Shown here: positions 1 through 6,588 of the stretch, one piece after another
How positions within the stretch are numbered: position 1 is the stretch's first letter
Layout of the letters: each line of letters starts with the position of its first letter
Source: Streptosporangium sp. NBC_01495
GTDB taxonomy: Bacteria; Actinomycetota; Actinomycetes; Streptosporangiales; Streptosporangiaceae
DNA: 64,000 nt
Reading direction: 5' to 3'
Assembly: GCF_036250735.1 (NCBI RefSeq)
Contig: NZ_CP109430.1
Location: forward strand, 9,548,001-9,612,000
Notes under the pieces: generated by a model
Told to the model about the DNA's origin: nothing
Databases searched by the model: none
Seen by the model: the letters and a program-made list of their open reading frames with translations, nothing else
Position numbers and translations under genes: made by a program

Positions 1-546
1 GTGAGGAGATACATCCTCACGGGCACCCCCGGTGCCGGGAAGACGTCGATTCTCCGGGTTCTGGAAGCCCAGGGGTATGGCGTCGTCGAGGAAGCGGCGA
101 CCACGGTGATCGCGCTGGAGCAGGCGCGGGGAGAGGCCGAGCCGTGGGCGCGGCCGTCCTTCGTCGACGACATCGTCGCCCTGCAGCGACAGCGGCAAAC
201 GCGGACATCCGCCGCCGCGAACATCCAGGTCTACGACCGCTCGCCGATCTGCACCCATGCGCTCAGCACCTATCTGGAACACCCGATCTCCGCGGCACTG
301 GCCGCCGAGATCGACCGGATCACGCACGAGCGGATTTACGAGCGCCAGGTGTTCTTCGTTCGCAACCTCGGGTTCTGCGAGCCCACCGCCGCCCGGCGAA
401 TCAGCTTCGAGGACTCGCTGGAGTTCGAGCGCGTGCACGAGGAGAGCTATCGCGCGTTCGGCTACGAGCTCGTCGACATCCCGGCCGGGAGGCTGACCGA
501 TCGGGTGGCCGCGATCAGGAACTCGATCTCACGACTCACCTCATGA
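1..546 (+). CDS. P-loop AAA-type NTPase (NadR/AAA_28-like)
   Basis: A 181-aa protein with a Walker A motif GTPGAGKT at residues 8-15. The overall look is that of small AAA_28-type nucleotide kinases or ATPases: an early P-loop, an EEAATTVI segment and a YDRSPICT segment around residue 80 that resembles a Walker B/acceptor region. The substrate cannot be told from sequence; the family includes nucleoside and coenzyme kinases as well as uncharacterised ATPases. The reading frame opens with GTG at the first base of the window, so the ribosome binding site is out of view and a longer N-terminus cannot be excluded, although the MRRYILTG opening is typical of a true start. It stands alone, with no gene in the following 285 bp. 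Confidence 0.75.
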   Translation: MRRYILTGTPGAGKTSILRVLEAQGYGVVEEAATTVIALEQARGEAEPWARPSFVDDIVALQRQRQTRTSAAANIQVYDRSPICTHALSTYLEHPISAALAAEIDRITHERIYERQVFFVRNLGFCEPTAARRISFEDSLEFERVHEESYRAFGYELVDIPAGRLTDRVAAIRNSISRLTS

Positions 547-831
547 GACCAGCTTGCGCGGGAGCGGCGCATCGTCCTCCCCTTGGAGGTGCCAACGCGA
601 TGAGCTGAGGTGGTGGCGGCAGGTCAGGGCTGTCGAGCGTGAAGAAGGCGCCGTGGGTGTCGGCGTGCTGGTGGCGGCCTCCCTCCCGGTGCGGCGGTAG
701 TGCTGGCCGTACCCCACGCAGACCGGTGTGCGGCACCTCACACAGGCCGGTGGGCGGGATCGATCATGACCTGCTCGCACCGACATGCTTACTGGCACCG
801 CACCAAAGGCCATTAAGCAGGGAGCCCCCCG

Positions 832-2022
832 ATGCCCCACTCCACCGTCGCCTCCCCGTCGACCAGGTCCGCGTCCGCCGGGCGCCGTGGCCTGCTGGCC
901 CTGGCCACCGCGGCCGCCGTCGCGCTGGGTACCCTCGGCCTGGCCACCGCTCCGGCCACCGCCGACGCCGCCCCGCGGACCGGTCCCGCCGACCACGTGC
1001 AGACGAGCCTGAACGACCTGGTCCGCGACGGCGGCTTCCCCGCCGCCCTGGCGGCGGTGCGGGGCCGTGACGGGCGTACCCGCGACTACACCGCCGGTGT
1101 GGCGGACCTGAAGACGAGGGCGAAGGTCCCGGTCAACGGACGGGTCCGCATCGGCAGCAACACCAAGACGTTCGTCGCCGTGGTCGTGCTGCAGCTGGCC
1201 GGGGAAGGCAAACTCGATCTGGACGCGCCGGTGGAGGAGTATCTTCCCGGCCTGGTCCACGGCAACGGCAACGACGGCCGGAACATCACGGTCCGCCGGC
1301 TGCTGCAGCACACCTCCGGCCTGCCGGACTACGCCAGGGACCTGCCGCCCTTCTCCGAGTTCCAGCACCGCTACTTCGAGCCTCGCGAACTGCTCGACAG
1401 GGGGCTCGCGCAAAAGCCGGTGGCGGCTCCGGGCGAGGGGTGGAGCTACAGCAACACCGGCTATGTCGTGCTCGGCCTGCTCGTGCAGAAGGTCACCGGC
1501 CGCCCGATCGGCGAGGAGGTCACCGGCCGGATCATCAAGCCGCTCGGGCTGCGTGACACCTACTGGCCGGGCGTCGGCGAGCAGGAGATCCGCGGCGCCC
1601 ACCCCCACGGCTACGCGCCCACGGGACCCGCGTCCATGGTGGACGTCACGCGGATGGACCCGTCCATGGCGTGGGCGGCCGGGCAGCTCATCGCCACCCC
1701 GCGTGACGTCAACAGCTTCCTCGTCGCGCTGCTGGGCGGCAAACTGCTCAAGCCGGCGCAGCTGGAGGAGATGAGGCGCACCGTCGAGATGCCCGCGCCT
1801 CCGGCCGGTTGGGGCTACGGGCTCGGCCTGATGAGGATCAGGCTGAGCTGCGGCGGCTACGCGTGGGGCCACGGCGGCGACGTCCCGGGATACGAGACCC
1901 GCAACGGCGTCACCGAGGACGGCCGCTCGGCCATGGTCGCGGTGACCGCGCTGCCCGGCACGCCGGCCGCCGGCCAGCAGGTCAACGCCGCTCTCGACAC
2001 CGCCCTGTGCGCCGGCAGGTAG
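832..2022 (+). CDS. Secreted serine hydrolase, class C beta-lactamase / D-Ala-D-Ala carboxypeptidase fold
   Basis: A 396-aa exported serine hydrolase. The first 47 residues form a signal peptide with a twin-arginine pair (GRRGLL), a long Ala/Leu core and an ADA-AP cleavage region. All three active-site motifs of the serine beta-lactamase/DD-peptidase superfamily are present: SxxK at S109-K112, YSN at 206-208 and HGG at 347-349 in the KTG position. The family acts on D-Ala-D-Ala peptides, beta-lactams or esters, and sequence alone does not choose between them. An AGGGAG ribosome site lies before ATG 832. It is monocistronic and is followed by an aldo/keto reductase relic. A second, unrelated serine hydrolase with a C-terminal membrane domain is encoded at 53469-54932. 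Confidence 0.9.
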   Translation: MPHSTVASPSTRSASAGRRGLLALATAAAVALGTLGLATAPATADAAPRTGPADHVQTSLNDLVRDGGFPAALAAVRGRDGRTRDYTAGVADLKTRAKVPVNGRVRIGSNTKTFVAVVVLQLAGEGKLDLDAPVEEYLPGLVHGNGNDGRNITVRRLLQHTSGLPDYARDLPPFSEFQHRYFEPRELLDRGLAQKPVAAPGEGWSYSNTGYVVLGLLVQKVTGRPIGEEVTGRIIKPLGLRDTYWPGVGEQEIRGAHPHGYAPTGPASMVDVTRMDPSMAWAAGQLIATPRDVNSFLVALLGGKLLKPAQLEEMRRTVEMPAPPAGWGYGLGLMRIRLSCGGYAWGHGGDVPGYETRNGVTEDGRSAMVAVTALPGTPAAGQQVNAALDTALCAGR

Positions 2023-2035
2023 CGCCGCGCCCGGA

Positions 2036-2095
2036 CAGGTCGAGGAGAACCTCCGCGACCACCTCGACGTGGTGAACCCGCGCGTCCACGGGACC
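2036..2095 (+). pseudogene. Relic of an aldo/keto reductase gene (about 60 bp)
   Basis: The stretch that starts 14 bp after the serine hydrolase stop matches the interior of the intact aldo/keto reductase gene at about 15334-15404 nearly base for base. The difference is a 12-bp deletion lying between two CCGC copies and single changes such as CCCG for CCTG. No homology is visible on either side, so this is a fragment of a former gene copy or of a recombination event. It is not translated as anything meaningful. Confidence 0.6.
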
Positions 2096-2161
2096 CGGTG
2101 CGCGAGGTGGCGAACGGAGCGGCCCGACCATGCCGCCCTGGCATTTTGTCGATTGGCGGGG

Positions 2162-3922
2162 TTACAGCTCCTGGCCGGTGGGCGACCAGTGGCCTACGAG
2201 GTCGGCGTACTTGCGGTTGCCCGCGAGCAGTTCGGCGTGCGTGCCGAGGTCGGCGCGCGATCCGTCGAGGAGCAGGACGCGGCGGGCGCGGTAGGCGGAC
2301 GCGAGGCGGTGCGCGACGACGACGAGCGTGCCGGGCCTGGCGGCGAAGGCCGCCTCCGCCCGCGCCTCGGCGACCGGGTCGAGGTGGCAGGTCGCCTCGT
2401 CGAGGATCACCACCCCGGCGGGCGACAGGTGGACCCTGACCAGGACGAGGAGCTGGCGTTCGCCGCTGGACAGCTGCGTGGCGGGATCGTCGATCTCCGC
2501 GTCGTACCCGCCGAGCCGCTCGACGAGTTCCGTCGCCCCCAGCGCCCGCGCCGCCGACGCCAGGTCGGCGTCACCGGCCGCCGGGTTGAGGTAGCACAGG
2601 TTCTCTCGCACGGTCCCGGCGAAGACGTACGCCTCCTGCGGGACGAACGCGATCGTCTCGGACCGGACGCGTAGCCCGATCTCGCCGACGGGCACGCCGC
2701 CGATCCGGACGCCTCCCTCGTCGGGGGTCCGCAGCCCGGCGAGCAGGGCTGCCAGGGTCGACTTGCCGATGCCGCTGGCGCCGACGACGGCCAGGTGGTC
2801 ACCGGGCGGGATGGTCAGCGACAGGTCGCGCAGCACGGGTTCGGCGTGCGGCCCGTACCCGAAGGTGAGACGGTCGACCTCCAGACCGGTCCCGTCGAGG
2901 ACCTCGATCCCGGCGGACTCCGGCACCCGTTCCGGGGCGGTCGCCGCGGCCAGGCGCGTGAGGGTCGTCGAGAGCTGGGCCCAGTACTCGCCCACGGAAC
3001 CGGTCAGCGACTGCAGGGCGGGGACCAGGTAGCCGGTCACGTAGGTGACGGCGCCCACCAGCTCGCCCGCGGTGATTCCCCCGTCGCCGACCAGCTGGGA
3101 ACCGGCCACCAGCAGCGCCAGCAGCGGGACGTGGCCGCCCAGGAAGACGATGAGCACGCGCAGGACACCGAGGCGGGCCACCGCGACGTTGGCCGCCATG
3201 TACTCCCGCGCGGCCTCGCCGGCCACACCGGCCGCGTGCTCCTGGGCGCCGAGCGCGGCGACGTCGCGGCTCGCGCCGAGTACGGCGCCGATCTCCACCG
3301 ACACCCTCTCCTCCGCGAGGATCACCTCCCGCCTGCGGCGCATCACGGCGCGCAGCGAGAGCGGGAAGACCGCGAGCGCGACGAGGAGCGGCGGCAGCAC
3401 CAGTACGGCCGCGACGGGGTTGAGCGTGACCAGACCGGCGATCGCCGCGAGCAGCGTCACCACCAGCGGACGCGCGGTACGCAGCAGGGTTCCCACCAGG
3501 CCGCGGACCGACTCGACCTGGCGGGTGAGCCGGGACACCCCGGCGGAGTCGACGGCCAGGTCGCGCTCCGCCGCCCCTGCCAGGGTGGCCTCGACCAGGC
3601 GGCGCACCAGGTGGTCTCGCAGGGGTTCGACGATGTCGGCGAGATGCGGGAACATCGCGCGCTCGGCCACCGCCCGTACCAGGTACAGCACGCCCAGCAG
3701 GGCGAGCCAGGCGAGGCCGGTCCCCGGCCGGCCCGCCAGGAAGCCCTGGTCCAGCGCGGTGGCGGTCGCCCAGCCGGAGACCAGCGCCGGGGCCGCCTCC
3801 AGCACCGACCAGCCCGCGATCCGCGTCGCGGGGGTGCGGCTGCCACGCAGCCCGGACTTGAGCAGGCCCAGCCCGTCCGGGGCCTGCGCCGGGGCCGTCG
3901 GGGCCGCCGTTGTGCTAGGCAT
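2162..3922 (-). CDS. ABC transporter, permease-ATPase half (consensus ATPase site), lanthipeptide export
   Basis: A half-transporter of about 586 aa: an N-terminal transmembrane exporter domain (roughly residues 20-310) followed by an ATPase domain. The ATPase domain has Walker A GASGIGKS, an intact Q-loop (FVPQEAYVF), a divergent signature LSSGERQ, an intact Walker B with catalytic glutamate (VVILDEAT) and an H-loop (VVAHRLAS). The start at 3922 lets the stop of the upstream transporter gene overlap the first codons by 8 bp, which implies translational coupling. The two products probably form a heterodimeric exporter: this subunit supplies the catalytic Walker B while its signature is altered. 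Its place as last gene of the lanthipeptide operon suggests export of the modified peptides. An in-frame Pro/Thr-rich extension further upstream lies over the neighbour's repeats and is not a real N-terminus. Confidence 0.85.
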   Translation of the reverse strand: MPSTTAAPTAPAQAPDGLGLLKSGLRGSRTPATRIAGWSVLEAAPALVSGWATATALDQGFLAGRPGTGLAWLALLGVLYLVRAVAERAMFPHLADIVEPLRDHLVRRLVEATLAGAAERDLAVDSAGVSRLTRQVESVRGLVGTLLRTARPLVVTLLAAIAGLVTLNPVAAVLVLPPLLVALAVFPLSLRAVMRRRREVILAEERVSVEIGAVLGASRDVAALGAQEHAAGVAGEAAREYMAANVAVARLGVLRVLIVFLGGHVPLLALLVAGSQLVGDGGITAGELVGAVTYVTGYLVPALQSLTGSVGEYWAQLSTTLTRLAAATAPERVPESAGIEVLDGTGLEVDRLTFGYGPHAEPVLRDLSLTIPPGDHLAVVGASGIGKSTLAALLAGLRTPDEGGVRIGGVPVGEIGLRVRSETIAFVPQEAYVFAGTVRENLCYLNPAAGDADLASAARALGATELVERLGGYDAEIDDPATQLSSGERQLLVLVRVHLSPAGVVILDEATCHLDPVAEARAEAAFAARPGTLVVVAHRLASAYRARRVLLLDGSRADLGTHAELLAGNRKYADLVGHWSPTGQEL

Positions 3923-5783
3923 GTGCCGCCTCCTGCATGGGTTCGTCACGGGTGTGGGTGCGGGTACGGGCGTCGCCTTCGGCCTCCGCATCAGGGCCGG
4001 GGCCGGCCTCGGTGTCGGGGTCGGCCTCGGTGTCGGGGTCGGCCTCGGTGTCGGGGTCGGCCTCGGTGTCGGCCTCGGCGGGGTCGCGGCCGAAGACCGC
4101 GCGGTACTCGGGGTCACTCCACAGCTCGGCGTGCGGGGCGAACGCCCTGACGCGGCCCGACTCGAGCCAGGCGACGAGGTCGCACCGGGCGGCGGTGGCG
4201 GCCCGATGGGCGACCACCAGCCGGGTCCGGCCGGCCAGCATCGTGGTGATCGCCTCGCTCACCTCGGCCTCGGTGACCATGTCCAGCCCGGAGGTCGCGT
4301 CGTCGAGCACGTACACGCGAGCGGGACGGACCAGCGCGCGGGCCAGGCCGAGACGCTGGCGCTCGCCGCCGGACATGGGCGCCCGGTCGAGCGGGGTGTC
4401 GTAGCCCTCCGGCAGCCGCCGGACGAACGCGTCGGCGCGCGCGGCCACGGCGGCCGAGACCACGTCCTCGCGGGACAGGCCGGGGCGTCCGTAGGCGATC
4501 GCGTCGTGCACCGTGCCGCCCACGAGGAAGGGGCGCTCGAAGGCGTACACGACGTCGCGGCGGAGGTCGGCCAGCCGCAGGTCGGCGACCGGCACGCCGC
4601 CCACGGCCACCTCACCCTCGTCGGGGTCGGCCAGCCGTCCGATCAGCGCCGCGGCCAGGCTCTTGCCCACTCCCGAGCGGCCGACCAGCGCCACCGCGGC
4701 CCCGTCGGGAACGTCGAGACACAGGTGCGTCAGGACCGGTTCCCCGTCGCGCGCCACGGTGACGTCGCGGAAGGTCACCTCACCGGACGGCACCGGGCCG
4801 GGCCGGGTGCCGTCGACGGGCTCCGGATGGGCGAGGACCTCGGCCAGGCGGCGGGTTCCCGCGCGGACCTGCGCGATCTCCAGCAGCGTGTCGATCTGGC
4901 CCAGCGCCCCGGAGGCGATCCCCAGGTAGCCTGCGACGGCCAGCAGCTGGGCCGGGGCGATCCGGCCGCCGGTCACGCTCAGCCCGGCGACCATCAGGAC
5001 GGCCACCTGGGTGAGCGGCGTGAGCAGTTTGAACTGCCACACCGCGCCGCGCTGCAGCTTCCACATCTCCCGTCCGGACGCCGACATCTCGGGCAGCGAC
5101 CGGAGCACCCGGTCCGTCTCGGTGGAGACCGTGCCGGCCGCCTGGATCGTGCGCGCCCCGGCGAGCGCGGAGAGCAGGCGCGCGGCGATGCCTGACTGCG
5201 CCCGCAGGTACTGCGTCTGCGCCGTGGTCGCCCCTCCGATGAACCGCCTGGCGATCAGGACCGCGACGGGCAGTGAGACCGTGAAGACGAGACCGGCGGA
5301 CCAGTCGAGCGACCAGAGCAGCACCAGCGCGACCACCGAGCCGATGAGGGACACCACCGCGGCGGCCACCGTGAGCGGCAGGCCGGCCGCACCGGGAGCG
5401 CCCTGCATCACCCGGGCGGTGGCCTCCCCCGGGGACAGCGGCGACCGTGATCCCAGCGCCAGCAGGTGACCCACCGTACGGGTCTGCAGCCAGACGCCCG
5501 CCACGCCCATGGTGGACACGCCGACCATGGCGAGCGTGACCTCAAGGACCCCGCCCCCGGCGATGAACAGTCCCAGCGTGGCCGTCGCCCCGGCCACGTC
5601 GGCCCGGTTCAGCGCCGCGTGCACCGCGGTGGCGAGGAGAGCCGGCACGGCCAGCGACACCCCCACCCGCGCCACCAGCAGCACGACGACCACCGTCAAC
5701 CGGCCGCGCACCCGTGCCGCGGTGGCCGCGAGCAGCCGCAGGCTCCCGTCACCGCGCACCTTCACCGCCTCCTGCTCGATCAT
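3915..5783 (-). CDS. ABC transporter, permease-ATPase half (degenerate ATPase site), lanthipeptide export
   Basis: A half-transporter of 622 aa. After a short cytosolic N-terminus come about six membrane segments (residues about 30-310) and an ATPase domain (about 350-560) with Walker A GRSGVGKS, a good signature MSGGERQ and an H-loop VVAHRAAT. The Q-loop glutamine is replaced (AFERPFL) and the Walker B glutamate is Asp (VYVLDDAT), both marks of the non-catalytic subunit of heterodimeric exporters. ATG 5783 follows a GGAGAG ribosome site. The C-terminus ends in an acidic tail of repeated EADPDT hexapeptides (DNA repeat 4000-4080) that the partner lacks. The gene is 111 bp downstream of the first precursor gene and overlaps its partner by 8 bp. 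Sequence relatives are expected among peptide exporters. Confidence 0.85.
   Translation of the reverse strand: MIEQEAVKVRGDGSLRLLAATAARVRGRLTVVVVLLVARVGVSLAVPALLATAVHAALNRADVAGATATLGLFIAGGGVLEVTLAMVGVSTMGVAGVWLQTRTVGHLLALGSRSPLSPGEATARVMQGAPGAAGLPLTVAAAVVSLIGSVVALVLLWSLDWSAGLVFTVSLPVAVLIARRFIGGATTAQTQYLRAQSGIAARLLSALAGARTIQAAGTVSTETDRVLRSLPEMSASGREMWKLQRGAVWQFKLLTPLTQVAVLMVAGLSVTGGRIAPAQLLAVAGYLGIASGALGQIDTLLEIAQVRAGTRRLAEVLAHPEPVDGTRPGPVPSGEVTFRDVTVARDGEPVLTHLCLDVPDGAAVALVGRSGVGKSLAAALIGRLADPDEGEVAVGGVPVADLRLADLRRDVVYAFERPFLVGGTVHDAIAYGRPGLSREDVVSAAVAARADAFVRRLPEGYDTPLDRAPMSGGERQRLGLARALVRPARVYVLDDATSGLDMVTEAEVSEAITTMLAGRTRLVVAHRAATAARCDLVAWLESGRVRAFAPHAELWSDPEYRAVFGRDPAEADTEADPDTEADPDTEADPDTEAGPGPDAEAEGDARTRTHTRDEPMQEAAHA
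4000..4080. repeat. 18-bp tandem repeat inside the ABC transporter 3' end
   Basis: About four copies of an 18-bp unit (ggcctcggtgtcggggtc on the plus strand) encode the EADPDT repeats in the acidic tail of the ABC transporter on the minus strand. The repeat keeps frame (18 = 6 codons), so copy number can change without breaking the protein. Confidence 0.85.
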
Positions 5784-5894
5784 CGCCGGACGCTCTCCTC
5801 GCGGGGTCGAAGTTTCTCTGTGCCATCGGATGGTCGCCGGGGGCGGGCGACTCCCCACCCCCGGCGACGAAAGATCACGTGTGCCGGCCCCGGG

Positions 5895-6050
5895 TCAGGG
5901 GTCGGTGACGTGGCAGGTGTACCAGCAGCCGGTGCCACCCCCACCGCTCGCGGTGCAGGTCACCAGGCAGCCCGGGGTGTTCTCTATGGGCCTTTCCAGC
6001 CGCGACTCATCGTCCGGCAGCATTTGCAGCGCCTCGATGTCCAGCTCCAT
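5895..6050 (-). CDS. lanA1: Lanthipeptide precursor peptide 1 (class IV locus)
   Basis: A 51-aa peptide too short for routine gene calling. It starts MELDIEALQMLPDD, a leader nearly identical to those of the two neighbouring peptides and of the helical L-x-x-L type used by class III/IV lanthipeptide synthetases. The core holds Cys at 28, 32, 42 and 46 and Ser/Thr at 25, 31, 33, 35, 40, 45 and 49. Four Cys-X-X-Ser/Thr tetrads are visible (C28-T31, C32-S35, C42-T45, C46-T49), two on each side of a GGGGTG linker. A strong GGGAGGTGAGA ribosome site precedes ATG 6050. The product should be dehydrated and cyclised by the LanL encoded at 8370-11234. Rings cannot be assigned from sequence. Confidence 0.85.
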   Translation of the reverse strand: MELDIEALQMLPDDESRLERPIENTPGCLVTCTASGGGGTGCWYTCHVTDP

Positions 6051-6136
6051 ACTTCTCACCTCCCTTCGATCATGATGTGGACAGCCCGCTCATCTACAGG
6101 TGCGGGACGATGGTCCGCGCCTAGGTGTCCGTGCGG

Positions 6137-6292
6137 CTAGAAGGTCCCGCCGCACCCGGTGATGTCACAGCTCTTCTCGCACGAGAACAGGCAGCTGAGC
6201 ATGCACGTGAAGGGGCACTTGGAGTTGTCCACCGGGGGAACGAACAGGGAGCGCTCCTCGAGCATCTGCAGTGATTCCAGGTCCAGTTCCAT
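6137..6292 (-). CDS. lanA2: Lanthipeptide precursor peptide 2, six cysteines
   Basis: A 51-aa peptide with leader MELDLESLQMLEERS, matching the other two precursors of the cluster. Its core is five consecutive four-residue units of the form Cys-X-X-Ser/Thr: C26-T29, C30-S33, C34-S37, C38-S41 and C42-T45. A sixth Cys follows at 47, and the end is GGTF. Every Ser/Thr of units one to four is directly followed by the next Cys, which gives repeated (S/T)C pairs at exact 4-residue spacing. A GAGGGAGGTG ribosome site stands just before ATG 6292. Substrate of the LanL of this cluster by gene context; final ring pattern and leader cleavage site unknown. Confidence 0.87.
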   Translation of the reverse strand: MELDLESLQMLEERSLFVPPVDNSKCPFTCMLSCLFSCEKSCDITGCGGTF

Positions 6293-6348
6293 CTTTTTCA
6301 CCTCCCTCGGAAAACCGGTCGTCGCCTCCGGGACGGGCCCGGAGATGA

Positions 6349-6498
6349 TCAGTTGTTGGTGACGAGACAGGAAATGAAGCAGGTCACCTCGCAGCTCGAT
6401 CCCTTGCAGGTCCACCCGCAGTTGTTGCCGGGCCCCGGGATCTCCAGCGCCTCCTCCACGGGGCTGAGCAGCTGCAGCGCCTCCAGTTCGAGTTCCAT
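6349..6498 (-). CDS. lanA3: Lanthipeptide precursor peptide 3, five cysteines
   Basis: A 49-aa peptide with leader MELELEALQLLSPVEEALE, the first of the three precursor genes in transcription order. The core again consists of Cys-X-X-Ser/Thr units: C27-T30, C31-S34, C36-T39, C40-S43 and C44-T47. One extra Ser (35) breaks the strict 4-residue register, and the end is NN. A GAGGTGAG ribosome site precedes ATG 6498. It follows the prolyl-oligopeptidase gene by 90 bp. The leader is shared with the two neighbouring peptides while the cores differ, the usual arrangement when one synthetase serves several precursors. Confidence 0.86.
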   Translation of the reverse strand: MELELEALQLLSPVEEALEIPGPGNNCGWTCKGSSCEVTCFISCLVTNN

Positions 6499-6588
6499 TC
6501 GTCTCACCTCCTCTCCGCTCGTGTGGTTCCGTCGCGAGGCGGTACCTCACGCGCGCTCGCGCGGAACGTCCGTCCACGCTCCGTGGAC

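Noticed and set aside
541..1872. 443-codon open frame on the minus strand opposite the serine hydrolase gene
   Set aside because: It is the mirror of a real high-GC gene; the plus strand carries a signal peptide and three catalytic motifs, while this frame has no recognisable domain or ribosome site.
3923..4117. Pro/Thr repeat N-terminus of the second ABC half-transporter
   Set aside because: It is the shifted-frame reading of the acidic repeat tail of the preceding gene; the ATG at 3922 with 8-bp overlap is the sensible start.
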